Shown here: positions 42,634-51,689 of the stretch, piece after piece
Layout: each line of letters opens with the position of its first letter
Numbering within the stretch: position 1 is the stretch's first letter
NCBI GenBank assembly: GCA_016839165.1
Contig: CP069300.1
Span: 2,418,001 to 2,482,000, forward strand
DNA length: 64,000 nt
DNA from: Bradyrhizobium sp. PSBB068
Lineage (GTDB): Bacteria > Pseudomonadota > Alphaproteobacteria > Rhizobiales > Xanthobacteraceae
Direction: 5' to 3'
Notes under the pieces: model-generated
Told to the model about the DNA's origin: nothing
The model's input: the letters and a program-made list of their open reading frames with translations, nothing else
The model's database searches: none
Position numbers and translations under genes: made by a program

Positions 42634-43947
42634 ATGACCGAGAATTCAAAGACGACAGCGTCCGGCCGGCTCGACCGGCGCACGCTGCTGAAGGCGGCCG
42701 GCGCCACCGGACTGGCGTCGGCGATGAACGTGCCGCTGGTGAACATCGCGCGGGCCGCCGGCAACACCCTCAAGATCGGCTGGGTCGGGTGCCTCTCGGG
42801 CGTCCGCGCGCAGTTCGCCGAACCCGATCCCTGGATCCACGAGCGCATCAAGGCGCGGCTGAAGGACGGCCTGAAGATCGGCGGCAAGACCTATCAGGTC
42901 GAGCTGGTGTTCAAGGACAATCAATCCGATCCGAACCGCTCGTCGGTGATCGCGAGTGAATTGGTGCTGCGTGAAAAGTGCGACTTGATCCTGATCGAGG
43001 ACGGCGACGCCCAGCCGCCGGTGCAGGAGCTCGCCGACGCGCGCGGCATTCCGACGATCTCGACCCAGGTGCCGTGGCAGGGCTGGATGTTCCCGCGCAA
43101 GTCGACGCCGGACAAGGGCTTTCCCTACAGCTATCACTTCTTCTGGGGAGCCGACGACGTCGCCAGGAACTTCCTCGGCATGTGGCAGTCGGTCGAGACC
43201 AACAAGAAGGTCGGCACGCTCTACATCGACAATCCGCCGGGCCAGGCATTCTCCGATCCGAAGCTCGGGCTGCCGGCCGGCATCTCGGGGGCCGGCTATC
43301 AGGAATTCTCGGCCGGCAAATTCCAGATCGCGACCGACGATTTCACCAACCAGATTGCGCTGTTCAAGAACAACGGCGTCGACATCGTCTCCGGCTTCAC
43401 CTTCAGCAATCACTGGGTGACGCTGTGGAACCAGGCCGCGCAGGCCGGCTTCAAGCCGCAGATCTGCACGGTGGCGGCGGCCTTCCTGTTCCCGGCCGCG
43501 GTGAACGCGCTCGGCGATCGCGGCGACGGCATGTCGACCGAGGTGTGGTGGACGCCGGCCTATCCGTTCAAGTCGTCGCTGACCGGCCAGAGCGCTGCCG
43601 AACTCGCTGCCGAGTGGGAGAAGACCACCGGCAAGCAGTGGACCCAGCCGATCGGCTATGCCCACGCGCTGTGGGAGGTCGGCCTCGCGGCGCTGCAGAA
43701 CAGCGATCCGAAGGACAAGAACTCGCTGCGCGATGCGATCGCCGGCCTCGACATGGAGACCGTGGTCGGTCGGGTCAAGTTCAAGGACAGCCCGATCAAG
43801 AATGTCGCGGTGACCTCGCTGTCGGGCGGGCAATGGCGCAAGACCAAGGGCGGAAAGTCGAAATACGAGCTCCTGATCGTGCACAACGGCACCGCGCCGT
43901 TCATCCCGAAGCAGGCCGATCTCCAGCTGCTCTCCAAGCTGGCCTGA
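42634..43947 (+). CDS. ABC transporter substrate-binding protein (branched-chain type, Tat-like signal)
   Basis: A 437-residue Peripla_BP_6-type binding protein. It starts with a twin-arginine-like signal, LDRRTLLKAAGATGLASA, and a cleavage region ending NIARAAG. The binding-protein core begins TLKIGWVGCLSG. AGGGGAGAGGG precedes the ATG. Its ATPase genes begin 1 nt after its stop, so it opens the second branched-chain-type transporter of the window. The ligand cannot be predicted; the gamma-glutamyl and amine context hints at an amino compound. Confidence 0.9.
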   Translation: MTENSKTTASGRLDRRTLLKAAGATGLASAMNVPLVNIARAAGNTLKIGWVGCLSGVRAQFAEPDPWIHERIKARLKDGLKIGGKTYQVELVFKDNQSDPNRSSVIASELVLREKCDLILIEDGDAQPPVQELADARGIPTISTQVPWQGWMFPRKSTPDKGFPYSYHFFWGADDVARNFLGMWQSVETNKKVGTLYIDNPPGQAFSDPKLGLPAGISGAGYQEFSAGKFQIATDDFTNQIALFKNNGVDIVSGFTFSNHWVTLWNQAAQAGFKPQICTVAAAFLFPAAVNALGDRGDGMSTEVWWTPAYPFKSSLTGQSAAELAAEWEKTTGKQWTQPIGYAHALWEVGLAALQNSDPKDKNSLRDAIAGLDMETVVGRVKFKDSPIKNVAVTSLSGGQWRKTKGGKSKYELLIVHNGTAPFIPKQADLQLLSKLA

Positions 43948-43948
43948 G

Positions 43949-44680
43949 ATGGCACCGCTTCTGCGCGTCAGCGGGCTGTCGAAGCGCTTCGGCGAGATCG
44001 TGGTCGCCGACGCCGTCAGCTTCGAGCTGGCGCGCGGCGAATGCCTTGGCGTGATCGGCCCGAACGGCGCCGGCAAGAGCTCGCTGCTCAACCTGGTCGT
44101 CGGCCTGCTCACGGCCGACGGCGGTTCGATCATGCTGGATGACAAGGAGATCACAGGGCTGCCGCCGCACCAAAGGGCACGAATGGGGCTCGGGCGCGCG
44201 TTCCAGATCCCGCAGCCGTTTCCGCATCTGTCGGTCTATGAGAACGCGCTGGTCGCCGCATCCTACGGCGCCGGCCTGTACGGCGAGGCGGCATCGAGCT
44301 GGACCATGGAAGTGCTGCAGCGGACCGGGCTCGACGCCAAGGCCGACAAGCTCGCCGGCGCCTTGCCGCTGATCGACCGCAAGCGGCTGGAATTCGCCAA
44401 GGCGCTGGCCTCGAAGCCGAAGCTGATTCTGCTCGACGAGATCGCCGCCGGTCTCACCGAGCCCGAGGTCGAGCGACTCGTTGCCATCATTAAGTCGGTC
44501 AAGGCCGATCACGCCATGATCTGGATCGAACACATTCCGCATGCGCTGCGCGCGGTGTCGGATCGTATCTTGGTGCTCGATTTCGGCCGCAAGGTGCTCG
44601 AGGGGCCGCCGGCGGAGGTGATGGACAGCGCCGTGGTACGCGAGATCTACATGGGATTGAAGGCCGATGGCGTTGCTTGA
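43949..44680 (+). CDS. ABC transporter ATP-binding protein (LivG-like)
   Basis: A 243-residue ATPase. Walker A is GPNGAGKSS, Walker B is LILLDEIAAGLTEPE (ILLDE), and the switch His is in IWIEHIPHALRA. Where LSGGQ is expected the sequence reads ALPLIDRKRLEFAKALA, a degenerate signature seen in some LivG-type subunits. The end overlaps the next ATPase by 14 nt. Confidence 0.9.
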   Translation: MAPLLRVSGLSKRFGEIVVADAVSFELARGECLGVIGPNGAGKSSLLNLVVGLLTADGGSIMLDDKEITGLPPHQRARMGLGRAFQIPQPFPHLSVYENALVAASYGAGLYGEAASSWTMEVLQRTGLDAKADKLAGALPLIDRKRLEFAKALASKPKLILLDEIAAGLTEPEVERLVAIIKSVKADHAMIWIEHIPHALRAVSDRILVLDFGRKVLEGPPAEVMDSAVVREIYMGLKADGVA

Positions 44681-45365
44681 TGTGAACGGCCTCGAGATAT
44701 TCTACGGCGATCTCCAGGCCGTGTTCGACATGAACTTCACCGTCGCCGACGGCGAGGCGGTGGCGCTGGTCGGCGCCAACGGCGCCGGCAAGTCAACCTT
44801 CTTGAAGGCACTGGTCGGGCTCAACGAGGAGCGGCGCGGGGCCGTGCATTTCGACGGTATCGACATCTCGCAGGTGCCGGCCGAGCAGGTGTCGCGGCTC
44901 GGGCTCATCATGGTGCCCGAGGGCCGCCTGCTGTTCGACTCGCTGACCATCGAGGAGAACCTGCTGATGGGCAGCGTCAACCGTCGCAAGGGCAGCTGGA
45001 CCCTGCGGCGGGTGTTCGACCTGTTCCCGATCCTGGAAGAGCGGCGGCGGATGTTTCCGGGTCAGCTCTCCGGCGGCCAGCAGCAGATGGCGGCGATCGG
45101 TCGCGCGCTGATGTCGAATCCGCGGCTCTTGCTGTGCGACGAGATATCTCTCGGGCTTGCTCCCGTCGTGGTCGAGCAGATCTATCGCTCGTTCGCCGAC
45201 ATCCGCCGCGAGGGCACCGCGGTCGTGCTGGTCGAGCAGGACGTCAAGCGCGCGCTCGCGACCTCCGAGCGGATCTATTGCCTGTTGAAGGGGCGGGTGT
45301 CGTTGACTGGCCCGGCGCAGGGGTTGCAGCCGGAGCAGCTGACGCACGCCTATTTCGGAAACTAG
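44667..45365 (+). CDS. ABC transporter ATP-binding protein (LivF-like)
   Basis: A 232-residue ATPase. Walker A is GANGAGKST, the signature is LSGGQQQMAAIGRALMS, and Walker B is LLLCDEISLGLAP. LVEQDVKRAL contains the family switch region with Gln-Asp in place of His. The start lies within the preceding ATPase. The stop codon falls in a 12-bp tandem duplication (45357-45380). Confidence 0.9.
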   Translation: MALLDVNGLEIFYGDLQAVFDMNFTVADGEAVALVGANGAGKSTFLKALVGLNEERRGAVHFDGIDISQVPAEQVSRLGLIMVPEGRLLFDSLTIEENLLMGSVNRRKGSWTLRRVFDLFPILEERRRMFPGQLSGGQQQMAAIGRALMSNPRLLLCDEISLGLAPVVVEQIYRSFADIRREGTAVVLVEQDVKRALATSERIYCLLKGRVSLTGPAQGLQPEQLTHAYFGN

Positions 45366-45380
45366 CCAGGAAACTAGCCA
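45357..45380 (+). repeat. 12-bp tandem duplication at the LivF stop
   Basis: GGAAACTAGCCA occurs twice in direct succession (45357-45368, 45369-45380). The first copy contains the TAG stop. It looks like a simple slippage duplication. Confidence 0.7.
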
Positions 45381-45395
45381 AGGTTGGCAACCAAC

Positions 45396-46262
45396 ATGAT
45401 CTGGGTTGAGACATTGATCAACGGGGCCCTGCTGGGCGGGCTCTACGCGCTGCTCGGCATCGGGCTCGCGCTGGTGTTCGGCGTGATGCGCGTCGTCAAC
45501 ATCGCGCATGGCGAATTCATGGTGCTGAGCGCGTTCTGCGCCGTGCTGCTGTCCAACCTGTTTCCGCAGGTGTCGCCGCTGCTGATGCTGATCCCGGTGA
45601 TCGCGCTGTCCTTTGCAGTCGGATGGCTGTACCAGGCCGCCATCGTCAACCGGGTCGTGACATCGCCCGATCCGCTGTCGCCGCTGCTGCTGACCTTTGG
45701 CGTCTCGGTGATCCTGCGCAACGTGATGGTCGAGGTCTTCGGCGCCGACGTGCGCAGCCTGCAGGTCGGCGAGCTCTCGCGCGCCAGCCTCGAAATCGCC
45801 GGCCTCAACATCGGCATCATGCCGCTGCTGACCCTGGTGCTTGCGGCGTTGTTGTTCATGGCGTTGCAACTGGTGCTGCGCCACACCGAGTTCGGCCGCA
45901 TCGTGCGCGCCACCGCCGACCGCCGCGACATCGTCCGGCTGTCCGGGGTCAAGCCGGACCGGGTCTATAACTACGTCATGGGCCTGTCGCTCGCACTCGG
46001 CGCGATCGGCGGCGTCTTGCTCGCGGTGCGCTCGAGCTTCACGCCGTTCTCGGGCGCCGAGCGGCTCTTGATCGCCTTCGAGGTCGTGGTGCTCGGCGGG
46101 CTCGGCTCGTTCTGGGGCGCGCTGCTCGGCGGCATCGCACTCGGCATGGCGCAGCTGATCGGGCTGAAGATCGATCCGAATGCCGGGCTGCTCTACGCGC
46201 ACCTGCTGTTCTTCATCATGCTGCTGATCCGCCCGTCGGGTCTCGTGTCGAGCAGGGTGTGA
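45396..46262 (+). CDS. branched-chain-type ABC permease (LivH-like)
   Basis: A 288-residue membrane permease with GIGLALVFGVMRVVNIAHGEF near the N terminus and the coupling region RHTEFGRIVRATADRRDIVRL. The end has multiple TM segments, including LLIRPSGLVSSRV. ATG 45396 is preferred to TTG 45384, which abuts AAGG. Its TGA overlaps the next gene's ATG by 1 nt. Confidence 0.9.
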   Translation: MIWVETLINGALLGGLYALLGIGLALVFGVMRVVNIAHGEFMVLSAFCAVLLSNLFPQVSPLLMLIPVIALSFAVGWLYQAAIVNRVVTSPDPLSPLLLTFGVSVILRNVMVEVFGADVRSLQVGELSRASLEIAGLNIGIMPLLTLVLAALLFMALQLVLRHTEFGRIVRATADRRDIVRLSGVKPDRVYNYVMGLSLALGAIGGVLLAVRSSFTPFSGAERLLIAFEVVVLGGLGSFWGALLGGIALGMAQLIGLKIDPNAGLLYAHLLFFIMLLIRPSGLVSSRV

Positions 46263-47287
46263 TGCCGATGCCGACACGGACACTTCTCCTGACCTCTACC
46301 GTAGTGCTCGTCGCACTCATTGCCGGTGCGCCCTTCGTGCTGAACGAGGGCTTCCTGCGGCTCGCGACCGAGTGCCTGCTGCTGCTGACCATGGCGCAGA
46401 TGTGGAACCTGCTGGCGGGCTATGCCGGGCTGGTCTCGCTCGGCCACCAGGTGTTCATCGCCTTCGGTGCCTATGCGCTGTTCCTGACCTCGGGCTGGCT
46501 CGAGGTGACCCCGATCTGGGTGCTGCCGGTGGCGCCGCTGGTGGCCGCGGCCGTCGCCGCGATCATCGCCTTTCCGCTGTTCCGGCTGCGCGACGCCTAT
46601 TTCTCGATCGCGATGTGGGTGTTCGCCGAGATCATCGGCGCGTTCACCATGAAGTCGCAGGCGGTCGGCGGCACCTCCGGCGTGCCGCTCGCCACCAGCA
46701 AGCTGATCGATTTCGACTGGTTCGAGCCGACGATGTTCTGGCTCGCCGGCGGCCTGACGCTGGTCACCATCGCGGCGCTCTACAAGATGATGACCTCGAG
46801 CTTCGGGCTCGGGCTGATGAGCGTTCGCGACAACGATCTTGCCGCGATGAGCGTCGGCGTCGACGTCCGCCACAACCGCTTCATCGCCTTCGTGCTGTCG
46901 GCGGCCGGATGCGGGCTGGCCGGTGCGCTCAGCTTCATGGGCAATCTGTTCATCGCGCCGCTGGCGGCGTTCGACGTCAACTGGTCGGTCTATATGATGT
47001 TCATCGTGATCATCGGCGGTATCGGCACGCTCGAAGGCCCGATTCTCGGCGTCATCATTTTCTTCGGTTTGCGCGAGTTGATGACCGGGCCGCTTGGCCT
47101 GTCCGGCGGCTGGTATCTGGTCGGCCTCGGCATCATTGCAGTCGTCGTGATGATCGTGGCGCCGCGCGGCATCTGGCCGGCGCTGCGCGACCGCCTCGGC
47201 GTGCGGCTGCTCGATGTCCATCGCGCCGCGCCGCGCCCGGCCAGAGCGACCATCCCGCCGGTCGTGTCGGAACGGGTTACCGGATGA
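46262..47287 (+). CDS. branched-chain-type ABC permease (LivM-like)
   Basis: A 341-residue permease. MAQMWNLLAGYAGLVSLGHQ carries the LivM motif (xGLVSLGHQxF). The coupling helix is SSFGLGLMSVRDNDLAAMS, and GGIGTLEGPILG lies toward the end. Start ATG 46262 is coupled to the previous gene. It completes the second transporter, and the copper amine oxidase gene follows after 65 nt. Confidence 0.9.
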   Translation: MPMPTRTLLLTSTVVLVALIAGAPFVLNEGFLRLATECLLLLTMAQMWNLLAGYAGLVSLGHQVFIAFGAYALFLTSGWLEVTPIWVLPVAPLVAAAVAAIIAFPLFRLRDAYFSIAMWVFAEIIGAFTMKSQAVGGTSGVPLATSKLIDFDWFEPTMFWLAGGLTLVTIAALYKMMTSSFGLGLMSVRDNDLAAMSVGVDVRHNRFIAFVLSAAGCGLAGALSFMGNLFIAPLAAFDVNWSVYMMFIVIIGGIGTLEGPILGVIIFFGLRELMTGPLGLSGGWYLVGLGIIAVVVMIVAPRGIWPALRDRLGVRLLDVHRAAPRPARATIPPVVSERVTG

Positions 47288-47352
47288 GGCAGGCCTTCAC
47301 GCCGTCACCATTGCTTGTATTCTGGTCGTTCTGGCTTTGAGTGGAGGGCGTG

Positions 47353-49359
47353 ATGGCTCTGATATTCCGGCGTGGCGGATGGGCATTGGCAGGCCTGGTT
47401 GCGGCGACACTGGTGACGCCGGCAAAGGCCGAGCGCAGGATGTGGCCGCAGGCCGCCGCGACACACCCGATGGATGGGCTGACGACGGACGAAATCCGAT
47501 CGGTCTCCGAAATCCTCCGCGGCGCCGGCAGGCTCGACGATGCGGCGCGCGTCGTCTCGATGACGGTCGAAGAGGATCCCAAGGACGAGGTACGGGCGTG
47601 GAAGCCCGGACAGCCCTTCGCACGCCGGGCGCACGCGACCCTGCTGAGCAGCGGGCACCTCTACGAGGCGCATATCGACCTCGCCGGGCGCAGCCTGGTC
47701 GGCTGGGATGAGGTCAGCGATCATGAGGCAGCGCTGACCATCGACGAGTTGATGTCCGCAGGCGATCTGCCGAAGCAGGACCCGCGCTGGATCGCCGCGA
47801 TGGCCAAGCGCGGCATCACCGACTTCAAGAATGTGCTGTGCCTGCCGCTGACGGTCGGGCCGGTGAGCGACCCGGCCCTGAAGGGCCGCCGCCTGCTCAA
47901 CGTGCCCTGCGTCGACACCACGGGCGCCGGCAACAATCTCTGGGGCAAGCCGATCGAGAACCTGGTCGCCCAGGTCGATCTCAAGAGCAGGACCGTGCTG
48001 TCGGTGACCGATCTTGGCGTGGTGGCGCCGCCGCCGCTGACGCCATCGCACGCCTACGCCGACTCCGGAAAATACCGCAAGCCGCCGAAGCCGATCGAGA
48101 TCATGGCGCCCGAGGGCAGCAACGTGAAGGTGGAGGGCGGCCAGGTCCACTGGGACAATTGGTCGTTCCATGTCCGTCTTGAGCCGCGTGTCGGCGCGGT
48201 GCTGTCGCTGATCCGCTATGACGACCACGGCTCGTTGCGCGACATCGCCTATCAGATCTCCGCGAGCGAGATGTTCGTGCCCTATATGGATCCGGCACCG
48301 ACCTGGTCGTTTCGCGCCTATATGGACATCGGCGAATACGGCTTTGGCGTGCTCTCCAGTGAATTGCAGCGCGGCGTGGATTGTCCCGAGGGCGCACACT
48401 ATCTTGATCTGACAATATCGGACACCAAGGGCGCGCCTGTCGTCTCCAAGGGCGCGGTCTGCATCTTCGAACGCCCGACCGGCGATCCGATCTGGCGCCA
48501 CAGCGAGCTGCTCAACAACACCGCCGAGGTGCGGCCGAACAACGAGCTGGTGGTGCGGATGGCGCCGGTGGTCGGCAACTACGACTACCTGGTTGACTAC
48601 GTGTTCGACCGTGCCGGCAATATCGATGTCCGGCTCGGCGCCTACGGCATCGACGCGACCAAGGGCGTGGCGAGCAAGACTCTGAGCGATCCGACGGCCG
48701 CGCAGGATACCGCCTACGGAACGCTGGTGGACGAGCGATTGCTGGCGGTCAATCACGATCACTACATGACGTTCCGGATCGACATGGACGTCGACGGTAC
48801 CGCGAACCGACTGGTCGAGGATCGCTTCAGCGTCCGCCGGCTCGACGAGGGCCAACGCAAGAGCCTGTGGCAGGTCGACACCAAACCGGTCGCGACCGAA
48901 GGGCCGGTCACGACGCCGCTGAGCGCCGCGCAATTCAGGATCGAGAGCACGGGCAAGACTAACAAACAGGGCTACCGCACCAGCTATCAGCTGATGCCCG
49001 GCCATTCCGACGTCTCGCTGCTCGCCAAGGACGATCCGATCCAGTTGCGCGCCGGCTTCAGCGCCTACACGCTATGGACCTCGGCCTACGCCAGGGACGA
49101 GCGCTACGCCGCCGGCATGTATCCGAACGAGAACCCCGACGTCGATGGACTGCCGAAATGGACCTCGGCAAAGAGGCCGATCGAGGATCGCGACCTCGTG
49201 CTGTGGTACACGGTCGGCTTCCGTCACGTGCCGCGTGCCGAGGATTGGCCTGTCATGCCCGGCCTCTGGCATGGCTTCCGGCTGCGCCCGTTCAACTTCT
49301 TCGATCGCAATCCCGCGCTCGACGTGCCGCCGATTGTGAACGCCAGGGAGAGCAAATGA
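47353..49359 (+). CDS. copper-containing primary-amine oxidase
   Basis: A 668-residue secreted quinoprotein that oxidises primary amines to aldehydes with ammonia and H2O2. A Sec signal (residues 1-26, ending TPAKA) points to the periplasm. The TPQ precursor is Tyr410 in VGNYDYL and the catalytic base is probably Asp325 in YMDIGEYGFG. Copper ligands are His468 and His470 in NHDHYMTF, with a later His in GFRHVPRAEDWPVMP. Start ATG 47353 has GGAGG upstream. Its stop overlaps the next small gene (ATGA). It follows a transporter operon and lies upstream of an ALDH region, consistent with amine catabolism. Confidence 0.93.
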   Translation: MALIFRRGGWALAGLVAATLVTPAKAERRMWPQAAATHPMDGLTTDEIRSVSEILRGAGRLDDAARVVSMTVEEDPKDEVRAWKPGQPFARRAHATLLSSGHLYEAHIDLAGRSLVGWDEVSDHEAALTIDELMSAGDLPKQDPRWIAAMAKRGITDFKNVLCLPLTVGPVSDPALKGRRLLNVPCVDTTGAGNNLWGKPIENLVAQVDLKSRTVLSVTDLGVVAPPPLTPSHAYADSGKYRKPPKPIEIMAPEGSNVKVEGGQVHWDNWSFHVRLEPRVGAVLSLIRYDDHGSLRDIAYQISASEMFVPYMDPAPTWSFRAYMDIGEYGFGVLSSELQRGVDCPEGAHYLDLTISDTKGAPVVSKGAVCIFERPTGDPIWRHSELLNNTAEVRPNNELVVRMAPVVGNYDYLVDYVFDRAGNIDVRLGAYGIDATKGVASKTLSDPTAAQDTAYGTLVDERLLAVNHDHYMTFRIDMDVDGTANRLVEDRFSVRRLDEGQRKSLWQVDTKPVATEGPVTTPLSAAQFRIESTGKTNKQGYRTSYQLMPGHSDVSLLAKDDPIQLRAGFSAYTLWTSAYARDERYAAGMYPNENPDVDGLPKWTSAKRPIEDRDLVLWYTVGFRHVPRAEDWPVMPGLWHGFRLRPFNFFDRNPALDVPPIVNARESK

Positions 49360-49673
49360 GAGGCCACGCGCATCGCCTGGGCGCGATGGCCGGCGCGCTG
49401 CTGGCGTTGCTGGCCGCCCAGTCGGCCGTGCGCAGTGCGGTGGCCGAAAGCGGCGCTGATGATGCGTCCTTGCTCTATCTGAGCAGCGGCGACTGGGAGC
49501 GGCAATCCACGCCGCGCAAGGTCGCGCTCGCTGCCGACTTCATGCGGATCTTCTGCACCGATCAAAGGATGTCGGCGGCATCGCTCGCCGACTGCCTCGA
49601 CCGCGACAAAGCCGACGGCACGCCGTTCGAGCGCGCCATGGCCTGCGTCAGCGCGCTGTCAGCCGGCCGCTGA
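49356..49673 (+). CDS. small secreted protein coupled to the copper amine oxidase
   Basis: A 105-residue protein with a signal peptide (about residues 1-29, MAGALLALLAAQSAV then VAES) and a short mature part containing three cysteines (FCTDQR, LADCLD, MACVSAL). I do not recognise the family. The ATG overlaps the amine oxidase stop by 4 nt and GGGAG precedes it, so it is co-translated and exported with the oxidase. It may be an accessory or inhibitor subunit; that is inference. Its end overlaps the convergent aminotransferase gene by 15 nt. Confidence 0.75.
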   Translation: MRGHAHRLGAMAGALLALLAAQSAVRSAVAESGADDASLLYLSSGDWERQSTPRKVALAADFMRIFCTDQRMSAASLADCLDRDKADGTPFERAMACVSALSAGR

Positions 49674-51011
49674 GAGGCCGGCGTCGATCCCGTCAGCGAT
49701 CGCCTTGACGTCCAGTGAGGTGAGGATGAGGGGAGGGGACAGGATGAGGTTGTTGCCGGAGACACGCAGCATCACGCCGGCTTCGTAGGCGGCACCCGCG
49801 ACCTTCGCCATGGTTTTCTTGTCGGCCGGCTTCTTGCTGTCGCGATCGGCGACCAGCTCGAGCGCGGCCATCAGACCCTTGCCCCTGACGTCGCCGACCA
49901 GAGCGTGCTTGGCCTTGAGCGCGGCCAGCGCCTGCGCAAGATCCTTACCGCGCGCGGCGGCATTCTCGTCGAGCTTGAGGCGGCGGGTCTCGGCGAGCGC
50001 CGCAATGCCTGCAGCGCAGCCGACCGGATGGCCCGAATAGGTATAGCCATGGCCGATCGAGCCGAATGTCGTCGTGTCGGCCTCGAAGGCATCCGCAACG
50101 GCTTCGCCGATCAGCGTCGCGCCGAGCGGGAAGTAGCCCGAGGTGATCGCCTTGGCCATCGTCATCATGTCGGGCTTCACGCCCCACAGCCGCGAGCCGG
50201 ACCACGCGCCGGTGCGTCCAAAACCGGTGACGACCTCGTCCGCGATCATCAGGATGCCGTGACGGTCACAGATCTCGCGCACGAGCTTCATGAAACTGTC
50301 CGGTGGCACGATCACGCCGCCGGCTCCCAGCACCGGCTCCATGATGAAGGCCGCGATGGTGTCGGCGCCCTGGAACGCGATCTCCTCCTCCATCGCCGCC
50401 GCGCAGAGCTGCGCGAGCTTTGCGGGGTCGGTTTCGTTGAAGGGATTGCGATAGGTCGACGGCGCCGGGATGTGGAACACGCCGGGCAGCATCGGCTCAT
50501 AGTTGCGGCGGAAGTTGGCGTTGCCGTTGACGGATGCGCCGCCGAAATGGGTGCCGTGATAGCCCTTCTTCAGCGCCAGGAATTTGGTGCGGTCGGCCTG
50601 GCCCTTGATCTTCCAGTATTGCCGGGAAAGCCGCAGCGCAGTCTCGACCGAGTCAGATCCGCCCGAGGTGAAGAAGGCGCGTACCATGCCTTCCGGCTTG
50701 AACCATTCGGTGAGCTCGTAGGCGAGCTCGATCGAGGGACCGCTGGAGGTGCCGCGGAATCCCGAATAGTACGGCAGCGCGCCGAGCTGTTCGGTGATTG
50801 CCTGCTTGATCGGATCGCAGCTGTAGCCGAGGTTGACGTTCCACAGGCCACCGACGGCATCGATCACGGTCTTGCCGTCGATGTCGGTGACGTGGACGCC
50901 TTCGCCCTTCATCACGATCCGTGGCGGCTGCGCCCGCATCTCGGCGGGGTGGGCCATCGGGTGCCAGATCGGCTTGGCGTTGTTCTCAACCAGGAAGTTT
51001 CTGTCGCGCAT
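49659..51011 (-). CDS. class III aminotransferase (omega-aminotransferase type)
   Basis: A 450-residue PLP-dependent transaminase. YSGFRGTSSGPSIELAYELT, FFTSGGSDSVETALRLSRQY, LALKKGYHGTHFGG, IADEVVTGFGRTGAW and the Lys site MTMAKAITSGYFPLGA are typical of omega-amino-acid/amine transaminases. It would move the amino group from an amine or omega-amino acid to pyruvate or 2-oxoglutarate. It converges on the amine oxidase gene and is 12 nt downstream of the HAD hydrolase on the minus strand. Confidence 0.92.
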   Translation of the reverse strand: MRDRNFLVENNAKPIWHPMAHPAEMRAQPPRIVMKGEGVHVTDIDGKTVIDAVGGLWNVNLGYSCDPIKQAITEQLGALPYYSGFRGTSSGPSIELAYELTEWFKPEGMVRAFFTSGGSDSVETALRLSRQYWKIKGQADRTKFLALKKGYHGTHFGGASVNGNANFRRNYEPMLPGVFHIPAPSTYRNPFNETDPAKLAQLCAAAMEEEIAFQGADTIAAFIMEPVLGAGGVIVPPDSFMKLVREICDRHGILMIADEVVTGFGRTGAWSGSRLWGVKPDMMTMAKAITSGYFPLGATLIGEAVADAFEADTTTFGSIGHGYTYSGHPVGCAAGIAALAETRRLKLDENAAARGKDLAQALAALKAKHALVGDVRGKGLMAALELVADRDSKKPADKKTMAKVAGAAYEAGVMLRVSGNNLILSPPLILTSLDVKAIADGIDAGLSAAG

Positions 51012-51023
51012 GATCGTTCTCTG

Positions 51024-51689
51024 TTACTCGAATTGCAGCCCGAAATGCCGCAGCGCCTCGCTGTAGGACGCAGCCGGGTTGCGTACGTCGAACAGCACCG
51101 TGCGCATGTTGCAGGCCGCGGCGCCCGCGATGTTGCGGCGCTGGTCGTCGACGAAGACGCAATTGTCTGCCTCCAGGGCCAGTTCGTCCAGCACGGTTTG
51201 GTAGGCGCGAGGGTCCGGTTTCAGGATCCCGGTATGGGTCGCGTCGACGATGGCATCGAAGCGCTCCAAAATGGAAAGCCGGGTGCGGAAATCGGCACCG
51301 TAGAACAGGTCGAGTTCGTTGGAGAGGATGGCGAGCCGTAACCCGGCGTCGGCGGCGAGATTGATCGCGCGCGCCGCCTCGGGGCGGATCACGGTTTCGG
51401 GATCGGCGCCGCGTGCGCGTTTCACGAAGGTTTCCATGTCGTGCCAGTCTTCTCCGACCATCCGCCCGACCTCGCGGCTGCGGGTCAGCCAGTAGTCGCG
51501 CTCGGAAATCTCGCCGCGCTGCATCGACGTCCAGAGCGGATCGCTGTCGGGCGCGAACGGGCCGAGCCATTTCAGCGTGCATGGTGCGAGCCCGAGTGCG
51601 CGCTCGGTCAGGTCGTGGGTCTCGAACAGGGTCTTGGAGATGACGCCCCCGAAGTCGAGCACCAGTGCCTGGGCAAGCGGCCGTGTCAT
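51024..51689 (-). CDS. HAD-superfamily hydrolase
   Basis: A 221-residue HAD hydrolase. The nucleophile motif is degenerate: VLDFGGV, the GG form seen in haloacid/epoxide-hydrolase-N-terminal-like members (the second Asp replaced). Later motifs LAILSNELD, LKPDPRAYQ and CVFVDDQRRN are intact. Start ATG 51689 overlaps the stop of the Tm-1-like gene (ATGA). The substrate is unknown. It lies between the aminotransferase and the Tm-1-like gene in a three-gene minus-strand operon. Confidence 0.88.
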   Translation of the reverse strand: MTRPLAQALVLDFGGVISKTLFETHDLTERALGLAPCTLKWLGPFAPDSDPLWTSMQRGEISERDYWLTRSREVGRMVGEDWHDMETFVKRARGADPETVIRPEAARAINLAADAGLRLAILSNELDLFYGADFRTRLSILERFDAIVDATHTGILKPDPRAYQTVLDELALEADNCVFVDDQRRNIAGAAACNMRTVLFDVRNPAASYSEALRHFGLQFE

